A stretch of DNA of 64,000 bases from Hyphomicrobiales bacterium (GTDB lineage: Bacteria > Pseudomonadota > Alphaproteobacteria > Rhizobiales > Rhizobiaceae). The DNA is taken from assembly GCA_900469965.1 (NCBI GenBank), contig UBZP01000005.1:179915-243914 (forward strand), in the 5' to 3' direction. This document shows positions 34,026-42,131 of the stretch, piece by piece. Both the position numbers and the translations under genes were made by a program. Below the pieces are notes generated by a model. The model did not search any database and had not been told where the DNA came from. It saw nothing but the letters and a program-made list of their open reading frames with translations. Every line of letters starts with the position of its first letter. Position 1 is the stretch's first letter.

Positions 34026-35150
34026 ATGGCTCGGTCCCATGCCCGCGCGTCTGCATTGCTTGCTCGCCCGTCCGTGATGGCACCTCCGCGCGGCGGGCCG
34101 CATCCGCGCGCCGAGACGACGCCGCGCCTTTCCGATGGAGGGCTGACGGGTGATCCGCTGTCCGATGTTCTGCGGATGGTGAAGCTGACCGGAGCCCTGT
34201 TCTTCGTCGTCCATGCTTCCTCTCCCTGGGGCATCGAGGTTCCTCCCGCGGACGCGTATTCCGCGATCATCCTGCCGCGCGCGCAGCACGTCGTGTCCTA
34301 TCACATCGTGCTCAAGGGCTCCGGCTGGGCCAGCGTTCCCGACATCGGTTCCACTTCGTTTCATGCGGGCGACATCCTGGTCTTTGCGCACGGCGACCCC
34401 TACGCGCTGCTCAGCGCGCCCGGCCAGCCACCCGAATTTGACGGCACCGGGACCGTCCGGTTCTTCCGCGACATGGCCGCCGGCAGGCTTCCGTTCGTGG
34501 TCGAGGAAGGCGGCGGCGGCCCGGAGCAGGCACAGTTCGTCTGCGGCTATCTCGGCTGCGACATCAGGCCTTTCAATCCGGTGCTCTCGACCTTGCCGAG
34601 GCTCCTGCATGTGCGCAGAGGCCAACTGGCGTCCGGAGGCCTGCTGGATCGCCTGATCGAACTCACGCTCGCGGAGACGCAGACCCGCAGGATCGGCGGC
34701 GACTGCGTCCGCCTGGGACTGAGCGAACTCATGTTTGTCGAGGTCGTGCGCCGCTATCTCGAAACGCTGCCCGCCGGCCAGGTCGGCTGGCTGTCCGGAC
34801 TGCGAGACCCTGCGATCGGCCGTGTCCTGCAGATGCTGCACGAGCATCCCGCCCATGGCTGGACGCTGAACGAGCTGGCGGAGCGTGCCGGCGTTTCCCG
34901 CGCGATCCTCGCCGAGCGCTTCGTCCACCTCGTCGGCTGTCCGCCGATGCACTACCTGACGCTGTGGCGCATGCAGGTCGCCGCCCGCCTTCTGGCCGAC
35001 AAGGCGATGAAGATCGCCGCTGCGGCGCACACGGTCGGCTACGAGTCCGAAGCGGCCTTCAGCCGCGCGTTCAAGAAAGCCGTCGGCGTCTCCCCCGCCG
35101 CATGGCGGAGCCACCAGGGCGCGTCGCCGAGCGAAGCAGGTCGTTTCTAG
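34026..35150 (+). CDS. AraC family regulator with cupin_6 domain
   Basis: About 374 aa. A cupin_6-type effector domain starts near DPLSDVLRMVKLTGALFFVV and includes GSTSFHAGDILVFAHGDPY. A C-terminal AraC double HTH follows (WTLNELAERAGVSRAILAER and IAAAAHTVGYESEAAFSRAF). Regulators of this type often control nearby methyltransferases, oxidoreductases or stress genes. The start is uncertain: 34026 or 34077, neither with a strong ribosome site; the first ~45 residues are low-complexity. It diverges from the methyltransferase. Confidence 0.82.
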   Translation: MARSHARASALLARPSVMAPPRGGPHPRAETTPRLSDGGLTGDPLSDVLRMVKLTGALFFVVHASSPWGIEVPPADAYSAIILPRAQHVVSYHIVLKGSGWASVPDIGSTSFHAGDILVFAHGDPYALLSAPGQPPEFDGTGTVRFFRDMAAGRLPFVVEEGGGGPEQAQFVCGYLGCDIRPFNPVLSTLPRLLHVRRGQLASGGLLDRLIELTLAETQTRRIGGDCVRLGLSELMFVEVVRRYLETLPAGQVGWLSGLRDPAIGRVLQMLHEHPAHGWTLNELAERAGVSRAILAERFVHLVGCPPMHYLTLWRMQVAARLLADKAMKIAAAAHTVGYESEAAFSRAFKKAVGVSPAAWRSHQGASPSEAGRF

Positions 35151-35291
35151 CGACTATTGTGAGGGCGGTTCGGGGGCCCTGTCGAAGCGATCGCGGATCG
35201 TCGAGCAGCTATCGCCGCAGCGCTTGCGATCGCATCGATGCCGGCCGGATCGACATGCAGGTTCTCGTCGACGGGCCATCGCCGCGACCGT

Positions 35292-36215
35292 TCACCTTGC
35301 GGGGCCGGTACCGGTTTCGCCGCCCATCGTCTCGAACAGCAAGGACCGGAGCCACCGGTGACCGGGGTCACGATGGGTACGATCGTGCCAGACGGCGATC
35401 TTGGAAAAGCCCGGAATCTCGACCGGCGGCCGCAGCATCTTCAGGCCGGCGTCATGCCGCACGAGCCGGCTCGGGACGACCGCGACGAGATCGGTCGTCT
35501 TCAGGACCTCGGCCAGCACGAGAAACCCCGTCACCGACAGCACGACGCGGCGCTGCCTGCCAACCGCCGCCAGGGCATCATCGGTGGCGCCACGAAACCG
35601 CTGGCCGGCATAGGAGACGAGGGCGTGGTCGAGCGCGCAGAACCGGTCGATATCGATCGATCTTCCCGATGCATCCGGATGGTCATGGCGCAGCGCGCAC
35701 ACGTAGTTCTCGTCAAAAAGATGACGCGCATGCAGGTCCGGCGGGGCCGTCTCCGGCGTCACCAGAGCGAGATCGACTTCGCCACGCTCGAAACGGGCGT
35801 GGACATCGTCGTTCTGCACGGGCTGGACGGAGACGCGAATGCCCGGGGCCGCGGCCCTCAGCCTGGGGAGAAACGGCATGACGACCGCATGCAGCGCATA
35901 GTCGGTCGCCGCCAGCGACACGGTCAACTCGGCCGTGGCCGGATCGAAAACGCTCGGTTGCAGCAAGGCCTCGACCTCCGACAGGATCTGCCGAATGGGA
36001 CCGGCAAGCGCGTTGGCTCTGGTGGTGGGAAGGATGCCGCGCCGGGTGCGGACGAAGAGCGGATCGTCGAAACTGTCGCGCAAGCGGCCGAGCATGCCGC
36101 TCACCGCAGGCTGGGTGAGGCCGAGCCGGTCGGCCGCACGCGTCACGCTGCCCTCGTCAAGAAGTGCCACGAATGTCTTGAGCAGGTTGAGATCGAGCGA
36201 TCTGATATCACGCAT
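35292..36215 (-). CDS. LysR family transcriptional regulator
   Basis: About 307 aa. N-terminal winged HTH (LDLNLLKTFVALLDEGSVTR and AADRLGLTQPAVSGMLGRLR) and a C-terminal substrate-binding domain of the PBP2 type (ELTVSLAATDYALHAVVMPF). NodD/TdcA-like LysR proteins have this N-terminus. ATG at 36215 (MRDIRSLD) is preferred because the HTH then begins at the usual distance; an in-frame ATG at 36233 adds six residues. It diverges from the SRPBCC gene at 36311, and a nested palindrome lies between them. Confidence 0.9.
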   Translation of the reverse strand: MRDIRSLDLNLLKTFVALLDEGSVTRAADRLGLTQPAVSGMLGRLRDSFDDPLFVRTRRGILPTTRANALAGPIRQILSEVEALLQPSVFDPATAELTVSLAATDYALHAVVMPFLPRLRAAAPGIRVSVQPVQNDDVHARFERGEVDLALVTPETAPPDLHARHLFDENYVCALRHDHPDASGRSIDIDRFCALDHALVSYAGQRFRGATDDALAAVGRQRRVVLSVTGFLVLAEVLKTTDLVAVVPSRLVRHDAGLKMLRPPVEIPGFSKIAVWHDRTHRDPGHRWLRSLLFETMGGETGTGPAR

Positions 36216-36235
36216 TCTTATCGCCGTAATCATAA

Positions 36236-36269
36236 ATGCCAATTTTCCTTATGTCTGCACATCTGGCAT
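36236..36269. promoter_or_regulatory. Nested palindrome, candidate LysR binding site
   Basis: Outer arms ATGCCA (36236-36241) and TGGCAT (36264-36269) enclose ATGTCTGCACAT (36251-36262). The site lies between divergent LysR and SRPBCC genes, the normal place for LysR autoregulation and activation. Confidence 0.5.
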
Positions 36270-36310
36270 CAGGACGCAACCGAACGACCTCGCCAACAGG
36301 ACGAACAGAC

Positions 36311-36823
36311 ATGACCATGATGAACGCCATCGAATGGCCGGAAGGCTATGTGCCCGGCTTCACCGAGAACTTCTGCTCCAATGAAGTGATCGTCCCGGGG
36401 CTCACGACCGCACAGGTCTGGCCCCTGTTGAGCCACGCCCAGGCCTGGCCGGGCTACTACGGCAACGCGGCCAACATCCGCCTGCACGACGGCAACGGCC
36501 CGGAACTGGAAGCCGGCCGTCGCTTCTCCTTCGAGACCTTCGGTTTCCCGGTCGAGGCCGAGGTCGTCGAATATGTCGCTCCCGCCGACGGCAGGCCTGG
36601 GCGCATCGCCTGGCACGGATGGGCCGGCGAAGGCGACACGCGCCTCGACGTCCACCATGCATGGCTCCTCGAAGACCTGCCGGGCGGTCGCGTGCGGATC
36701 CTCACGCAGGAAACGCAGAAGGGAAAGCCGGCGGAAGGTCTCGCCAAGGCAAAGCCCAATCCGATGATCAACGGTCACCAGGACTGGCTGGACGGCCTCG
36801 TCGCGGCCGCCCGCAAGGCCTGA
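36311..36823 (+). CDS. SRPBCC family protein (START-like/polyketide cyclase type)
   Basis: 170 aa. An SRPBCC fold is suggested by VIVPGLTTAQVWPLLSHAQAW at the start, the central GRRFSFETFGFPVEAEVVEY and WLLEDLPGGRVRILTQET, and a C-terminal helix NGHQDWLDGLVAAARKA. Such proteins bind hydrophobic ligands; catalysis is not predictable. ATG at 36311 has another ATG at 36317 as an alternative. It diverges from the LysR regulator, which is its likely activator. Confidence 0.8.
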   Translation: MTMMNAIEWPEGYVPGFTENFCSNEVIVPGLTTAQVWPLLSHAQAWPGYYGNAANIRLHDGNGPELEAGRRFSFETFGFPVEAEVVEYVAPADGRPGRIAWHGWAGEGDTRLDVHHAWLLEDLPGGRVRILTQETQKGKPAEGLAKAKPNPMINGHQDWLDGLVAAARKA

Positions 36824-36951
36824 TCGCTTCAGGGGCAGAACCGTCTGATCCAAGCGACGGGCACCTTGCGCGAGCGTACCTGCACGCAAAGGTGCTAACG
36901 CAAAGCGGCGGGAATGCCCACGGCAAGAGCTTTCCGGGCCCGGTTCGATCG

Positions 36952-37494
36952 TCAGATGACCATGCGCATCAGAACGGTCAGCAGGGCCCCAAACGCCAGG
37001 ACGAACAGTGCCGACATGTTCGGACGCCAGAAAAGGAGGGCGGTGGAGATGGCCGTGATGACGGCTGCACCAGGCCCGCCGCCAACCAGACGGAAAAGGG
37101 TCATGCTTCCGGCGATGCTCAGGCCCACGCCAACCGGCGCGAGTCCCTTTCGAAGCACCCTGTTCCATTTCTTGTCGCTATGGTGATCGGAAAGTCGAAA
37201 GACCCCGTAGCATAGAAGTGCCGATGGTATCATCAGCGCCAGGGTGGCGACCAAGGCACCCGTCCAACCGGCGACCTTCCAGCCGACCAGGGTCGATAGC
37301 ATCGTACCCGGACCGGGTGCGGCACGCGCGACGGCAAACATTTCGACGAATTGTTCGGCGGTTATCCAGTGGTGCACATCCACGGCCTGGTGCTGAAGCC
37401 CGGGAATAATCGCCGACCCGCCGCCGACCGACAGCAGGGAAAAGGGTGCGAGAACCGCCACGAGGGCAAACAGGATATCGCGATCCTCGCTCAC
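36952..37494 (-). CDS. Chromate transporter family, second half-size subunit
   Basis: 180 aa, one CHR domain with about 5 transmembrane helices; FSLLSVGGGSAIIPGLQHQAV and ARAAPGPGTMLSTLVGWKVAG are the CHR motifs. GTG start at 37494 overlaps the stop of the partner gene (GTGA) and follows ATGGAGGACG, so the two halves are translationally coupled. Split CHR pairs form the functional antiparallel transporter. Substrate may be chromate or another divalent anion. It is the last gene of the operon with TctA-TctB. Confidence 0.88.
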   Translation of the reverse strand: MSEDRDILFALVAVLAPFSLLSVGGGSAIIPGLQHQAVDVHHWITAEQFVEMFAVARAAPGPGTMLSTLVGWKVAGWTGALVATLALMIPSALLCYGVFRLSDHHSDKKWNRVLRKGLAPVGVGLSIAGSMTLFRLVGGGPGAAVITAISTALLFWRPNMSALFVLAFGALLTVLMRMVI

Positions 37495-38075
37495 AACGTC
37501 CTCCATGCCATGACGATGCTGACGCCGGCGAAACACAGCACCACCGGCAGCATCGGCCAATGCAGCACGCCGATGCAAAATGCCGTGCCGGCGATGACCG
37601 CCATACCCGGGGGAAAGGCGATGGTACGGCGGACGCCGCGTATGCAGATAATCATCAGCATGCCGATTGCAGCAAAGACCACACCGTCCGAAACGGACTG
37701 AAAAAGGGGATCGTGCGAGAGCGTGCCGTAGACGGTGTAGAGACCGAGAACCGCGAAGAACGGCCCGATCAGGAGCGCGATGATGCAAGCCAGAACGCCA
37801 CCGCTTCCGGTAAACCGGCTGCAGCAGCAGATGATCAGGTTCGTGATCGTCGGCCCGGGCATCATCTGGGCGAAGGCGAAGCTGCTGGCGAAATCCTCGT
37901 CGGTCATCCAGCCGCGACGCTGAACGAACTCCCGGTAGAGCCAGCCGGACAGCCCGCCGCCAAAACTCATCAATCCAACCTTGAGGCAGAAGAGAACGAG
38001 CCTGGCAATGGTCGGCCCATCGTCGCGATGATCGATGGGCCTGCCTGCCCGGGCGTCGGCGTCCTTGTTCAGCAT
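37491..38075 (-). CDS. Chromate transporter family, first half-size subunit
   Basis: 194 aa, CHR domain with about 5 transmembrane helices. FCLKVGLMSFGGGLSGWLYR and FASSFAFAQMMPGPTITNL are family motifs with the conserved GGG and PGP. ATG at 38075 (MLNKDADA) lies 10 bp after the TctA-TctB stop, so it is co-transcribed with the tricarboxylate transporter. This link raises the chance that the pair moves a carboxylate or oxyanion relevant to the pathway instead of chromate, but that is inference. Confidence 0.88.
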   Translation of the reverse strand: MLNKDADARAGRPIDHRDDGPTIARLVLFCLKVGLMSFGGGLSGWLYREFVQRRGWMTDEDFASSFAFAQMMPGPTITNLIICCCSRFTGSGGVLACIIALLIGPFFAVLGLYTVYGTLSHDPLFQSVSDGVVFAAIGMLMIICIRGVRRTIAFPPGMAVIAGTAFCIGVLHWPMLPVVLCFAGVSIVMAWRTL

Positions 38076-38085
38076 CGCCGGCCGC

Positions 38086-40095
38086 CTAGACAGAGGGAAG
38101 CCATTGCAACGATGGGACCGCCCAGCCGAGAAGCGTCGGCGGCCAGGGCAGATGCAGCGTCCGATCGAAGACAAAGTAGACGAACAGCGTGAGGCAAAGC
38201 GCCTGGGCCAGCACGATATGCCACTTCTCCCGTGCCTCGAGCCTCATGAACAGGACCACGAAGATCGGGATGGAGGGGATCAGTCCGATGGTCGCCATCG
38301 ACGCCATCAGCCCGACCAGCCAGCCGAAGAAGATAGCCGCGCGGGTCACGATCTCCCGTTTGGACAGATGCCCCGTGTCGGATTCCAGGTCCATATGAAT
38401 GCCGTCTTCATCAACCGGATGCCAGAAAAGGTCGACAGCCAGGCACAGGATGACGAGGCCAAGTCCCGCCACCCCCAGGATCGACGGCACGATCTTGGAG
38501 CTCTCGTTCCATTCACCCATGTCGAGAAGTGCGAAGGTGAACAGGCCGAGCAGAAAGACATGCACCAGTTGCGAGGGCCGCACGACCGGGCGCCCGAAGC
38601 TTTCCAGAACCGTTGAGCCCCTGTGCCGGAAATCGCGGTACAGCGGGAGAAGGAACCCTGCCAGCGCCGCGGCGAACAGGAACAAGACGAGGGGACGCCA
38701 AACCCAGGCCCCGTCGAAGCGCACGATCGAGATGAAGAGATAGCGTTCGATCGTCACCCCGAGGACAAGGCCGAGGATCAACGGCGGGCGGGCCCATTTC
38801 AGCTGCTTCATCGTCCAGCCGATGACACCAAAGAGCAGCAGCGTGTAGATGTCGCCCCATTGGCGGTTTTCCTGGAACGCACCGATGTAGATGATGCAGA
38901 GCACGGCCGGCAGGATCAGCGTGTAGCGCAGCGTCGCGAGCTTTGCGAACTGACCGCTGAACAGGTAGCACAGGCCCGCCCCGAGGATATTGGCGAGTGC
39001 AATGCTCCAGACCATGGAATAGGTGACATCCAGATGGCTGGTCAGCATCGCGGGGCCGGGTGTCAGCCCGTGGATCTGGAATGCGCCCAGCAGCAGCGCC
39101 ATGCTGGCCGAGGCAGGAACGCCGAACGCCACCGTTGGCACGAGCGCCCCGCCTTCCTTGGCATTGTTTGCGCTTTCCGATGCGATGACGCCGCGGATGT
39201 CGCCCTTGCCGAAGGTATCCTTCGCCCCTTTCTCGGTCTTGATGGCATGCCCATAGGCAAGCCAGTCGATGACGCTGCCGCCGATGCCCGGAAAGGCGCC
39301 GAAGGCTGAGCCGAGCCAACTGCAGCGCAGGATCAGGAACCAGTGCTTCACGCAGTCCTTGGCACCCTGGAGCATTCCGGAATTCACGGACTTGTTGATC
39401 ATGCCGGAGATCGCGGTTCGCGAAATCAAGAGATCGCAAAGCTCCGGCAGAGCGTAGAGACCGAGAACGGCGGGCACCAGCGGCACGCCTTCGTAGAGAT
39501 AGAGCGAGCCGAACGTCCAGCGAAGCGAGGCTCCCTGCTGGTCGGAGCCGACCAGCGACAGCATCACGCCGACGATCGCCGCGATCAGTCCCCGTATCGG
39601 CGCCTTGCCGGAGAGGATGACCACCATCGAAATGCCGAAGACCGAGAACGCCAGCAGTTCAGGCGCACCCACGGCAAGGATGATCGGCCGCATGACGGGC
39701 AGGAGAACGGCCATCAGCAAGGCGCCGAAGACGCCACCCATCATCGAAGACATGTAGGCCGCCGAAAGCGCCCTCCCCGCCTGGCCCTTCTTGGCGAGCG
39801 GCAATCCATCGAGGACCGTCGCAGCCGATCCGGCACCGCCGGGGACGCCGAAGAGGATGGCAGGGATCGGATCCCCCGTTGCAGTCGTGGCCGCAAGGCC
39901 GAGCAGGAAGCCGAAGGCCGTGTAGGGATCCATGCCGAATGTGAACGGCATCAGGATCGCGACCCCTGAGAGACCACCGATACCGGGAATGATGCCCAGG
40001 ATGACGCCGCAAAGAACGCCGAGCGACAGGAACATCAACCGCGAGGGTTCGATCATTAACGTCAAGGCGTGAAGTGCAATCTCAAGCGATTCCAT
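38086..40095 (-). CDS. TctA-TctB fusion, tripartite tricarboxylate transporter permease
   Basis: 669 aa, longer than TctA alone (about 500). Residues 1-500 are TctA with LGIIPGIGGLSGVAILMPFT, ATGDPIPAILFGVPGGAGSAA and AFPGIGGSVIDWLAYGHA. The C-terminal about 160 residues (from VRPSQLVHVFLLGLFTFALL) have four hydrophobic segments and resemble TctB. So the large and small membrane subunits are fused. It works with the TctC protein at 44615. ATG at 40095 follows GGGAGGGG. It is transcribed after the Gfo/Idh gene and before the CHR pair. Confidence 0.88.
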   Translation of the reverse strand: MESLEIALHALTLMIEPSRLMFLSLGVLCGVILGIIPGIGGLSGVAILMPFTFGMDPYTAFGFLLGLAATTATGDPIPAILFGVPGGAGSAATVLDGLPLAKKGQAGRALSAAYMSSMMGGVFGALLMAVLLPVMRPIILAVGAPELLAFSVFGISMVVILSGKAPIRGLIAAIVGVMLSLVGSDQQGASLRWTFGSLYLYEGVPLVPAVLGLYALPELCDLLISRTAISGMINKSVNSGMLQGAKDCVKHWFLILRCSWLGSAFGAFPGIGGSVIDWLAYGHAIKTEKGAKDTFGKGDIRGVIASESANNAKEGGALVPTVAFGVPASASMALLLGAFQIHGLTPGPAMLTSHLDVTYSMVWSIALANILGAGLCYLFSGQFAKLATLRYTLILPAVLCIIYIGAFQENRQWGDIYTLLLFGVIGWTMKQLKWARPPLILGLVLGVTIERYLFISIVRFDGAWVWRPLVLFLFAAALAGFLLPLYRDFRHRGSTVLESFGRPVVRPSQLVHVFLLGLFTFALLDMGEWNESSKIVPSILGVAGLGLVILCLAVDLFWHPVDEDGIHMDLESDTGHLSKREIVTRAAIFFGWLVGLMASMATIGLIPSIPIFVVLFMRLEAREKWHIVLAQALCLTLFVYFVFDRTLHLPWPPTLLGWAVPSLQWLPSV

Positions 40096-40134
40096 GACCC
40101 CTCCCAAGGTGCAGAAATTCGTCGGTTGGCGTGG

Positions 40135-41352
40135 TCACAGACGGCTGTAGTCGACCTTCTCCCATGCCCTGGAGGCAACAGAAGCCTCGGCTGCGTCGAG
40201 GACATAGTGGATTTTGATGACGTCGCGGAAATTCGGGTGCGAGGGCTTGCCCGCCCGCAGCCCTTCAGCAAGGGAGTGCCAGGCCTGGGCCACCTCAAAG
40301 GCGGCCTGACCATGCTGAAAGCCGGTGACGTAAGTATGCCGCTTGGGGATTTCGATCTCGCGGAATGCACGCTGAAGGCGTTCCGGCGCAATCGGGCCGC
40401 CGTTCATCTGCTCGTTGCTGACACGGGCGCCATAGAGTTTCAGCATGCCTCTCGTCGGGTCACCATCGCCCCTGGTCGGGTCCCAGTTGTCCGGCGTATC
40501 GGTGGTGCCGAGCATCAGCATGCCTTCGGTGCCGTAGATCTCGAAGCGGGTGCCGGTGCCGAACCAGCCGGTGAGCGAGGTCTGCATCATGCCCATGACG
40601 TCACCGCCGACACGCAGCAGATAGTTCATGTTGTCGACCTGATTGCCGCGGATGGTTCCGCCACCGTCGGTGTTGCGCCGCTCAGGCACGACAACCCGCA
40701 TGTCGGCACAGATTTCGGTGACGTCGGCACCGAGCACCGCCATCACCCGCTGCAGGCTCTGGCCGCTGCGATAGCCGGGATGGCCGCCATCCTGCGACTG
40801 GAACAACCATTCGCGGTGCCCGGGTCGCGGCATGATGTAGGCGCCGGAGACGAAACCGTGCGAAAAGCTCAAGGGTTTGCCGATGAAGCCGGATTGCACG
40901 AGCTCCGCCATATGCAGCGAGGCGGGCTCGAAATGATGCTGGTAGCCGACCTGGGAATGCAGGTTCCTTTCCTTGGCCGCATCGTACATCTCCTGCGCCT
41001 GGGCGGTGTTCAGCGCCATCGGCAGCTCGCAATAGACATGCTTGCCCGCCTTCAGCGCCGGCATAGCGACCCGGTGATGGACGGAAGGGCGCACGGATAC
41101 GCAGACGATATCGAGGTCCGGGAGGTCGGCGAGCATGCGGTCGACATTGTCGAAAGCATTGGCGATCCCGAAGTGGCGGCATGTCTCGGTCGCGCTCTCC
41201 ATCTTCGTGGTGCAGACCGCGGCCAGATCGTAGGTGTCCGACTGCTTCAGCAAAGCGGGAATATGCGCCCTCACGGAGAACCTCTCCCGGCCATCCGGGC
41301 TATGCGCGAAGGCCGCTCCGACGATGGCGACCTTGAATTTCGATTTCGTCAT
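40135..41352 (-). CDS. Gfo/Idh/MocA family protein with altered catalytic motif
   Basis: 405 aa. N-terminal Rossmann-like domain (FKVAIVGAAFAHSPDG, atypical glycine motif) and C-terminal Gfo/Idh domain. The usual EKP catalytic motif reads ELP (residues 109-111, in HVYCELPMA), so the canonical lysine is absent, as in Gal80-like members where it is EWP. It may be a dehydrogenase with a different acid/base or a sensor. It starts the minus-strand unit with TctA-TctB, and a GntR-operator-like element lies just upstream (41387-41401). Confidence 0.85.
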   Translation of the reverse strand: MTKSKFKVAIVGAAFAHSPDGRERFSVRAHIPALLKQSDTYDLAAVCTTKMESATETCRHFGIANAFDNVDRMLADLPDLDIVCVSVRPSVHHRVAMPALKAGKHVYCELPMALNTAQAQEMYDAAKERNLHSQVGYQHHFEPASLHMAELVQSGFIGKPLSFSHGFVSGAYIMPRPGHREWLFQSQDGGHPGYRSGQSLQRVMAVLGADVTEICADMRVVVPERRNTDGGGTIRGNQVDNMNYLLRVGGDVMGMMQTSLTGWFGTGTRFEIYGTEGMLMLGTTDTPDNWDPTRGDGDPTRGMLKLYGARVSNEQMNGGPIAPERLQRAFREIEIPKRHTYVTGFQHGQAAFEVAQAWHSLAEGLRAGKPSHPNFRDVIKIHYVLDAAEASVASRAWEKVDYSRL

Positions 41353-41386
41353 GCTCTCCTCCGAACTGCACTCTCTGCTGCTTATT

Positions 41387-41401
41387 GTGAACTGTTGACA
41401 G
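41387..41401. promoter_or_regulatory. Candidate GntR operator upstream of the Gfo/Idh gene
   Basis: GTGAACTGTTGACAG contains the 12-mer AACTGTTGACAG found again at 44541-44552 before tctC. GTGAAC-T-GTTGAC is an inverted repeat with one mismatch, fitting FadR-type GntR dimers. It is 35 bp from the Gfo/Idh start. Confidence 0.55.
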
Positions 41402-41432
41402 GCGATGGCAGCGCAAACGTTTGCGGTGTGTC

Positions 41433-42113
41433 CTATCCCTTGAACCGGCTGCGGATATTGGAATGAGCGTTGGCCAGGTGACGGCGCATCGCGGCCTCCG
41501 CCTTCTCCGGGGACCGTTCCCGCAACCCCTCTACAATGGCGCGGTGTTCGTCCGCCACGTTCCCGGCGCGCTCCGGGCTTCCGCCGGAGCGATAGCGATG
41601 GAAGCGCATGAGGTAGTAGATGTCGTCCCGCAGGATGGTGACCAGTTTCTGATTGCCGCTTGCCATGATGATCGCCAGATGGAAATCCTGATCCGGCGAT
41701 TGCGCAAAGACGCGGGGTTCACCGGAACGGGCGGCGTTGCTGCGCCAGATCGCTTCGATGTTCTCAAGCTCCGCATCGGTCACCCGGGCAGCAGCCAAAC
41801 GGCAGGCAAGCGGCTCCAGCGCCTCGCGGATCACAAGAATTTCCTCGAGCTGTTCCGCAAGCAGCGTCGTCACGCGAGCACCGATGTGGGGAATGCGTTC
41901 GATCAGGCCCCGGCCCTCGAGGCGACGCAATGCCTCGCGCAACGGACCGCGGCTGATGCCCATCTTGGCTGCGATCGCCTGTTCGGACAGTCGGCCGCCA
42001 CTTTCCAATTCACCGTTGAGGATGGCCGTTTCGAGCCGGTCAACAACCTGATCGACCATCGAACTGGGTGTGACAAACTCTTCTAGTGCCTTCTTCATCG
42101 GATCCGACCACAT
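41433..42113 (-). CDS. GntR family regulator, FadR subfamily (FCD domain)
   Basis: 226 aa. N-terminal wHTH (GRLSEQAIAAKMGISRGPLR, EALRRLEGRGLIERIPHIGA) and C-terminal all-helical FCD domain with metal-binding-type Asp/His residues (DQDFHLAIIM, DEHRAIVEGL, MRRHL). FCD regulators bind carboxylic acids, often through a divalent metal. The gene lies inside the polycarboxylate cluster after PrpD. Start 42113 is preceded by GAGGA; 42098 is an alternative. It probably controls both divergent units through the shared AACTGTTGACAG motif. Confidence 0.9.
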   Translation of the reverse strand: MWSDPMKKALEEFVTPSSMVDQVVDRLETAILNGELESGGRLSEQAIAAKMGISRGPLREALRRLEGRGLIERIPHIGARVTTLLAEQLEEILVIREALEPLACRLAAARVTDAELENIEAIWRSNAARSGEPRVFAQSPDQDFHLAIIMASGNQKLVTILRDDIYYLMRFHRYRSGGSPERAGNVADEHRAIVEGLRERSPEKAEAAMRRHLANAHSNIRSRFKG

Positions 42114-42131
42114 CTGTTGAACGTCCTCGAT

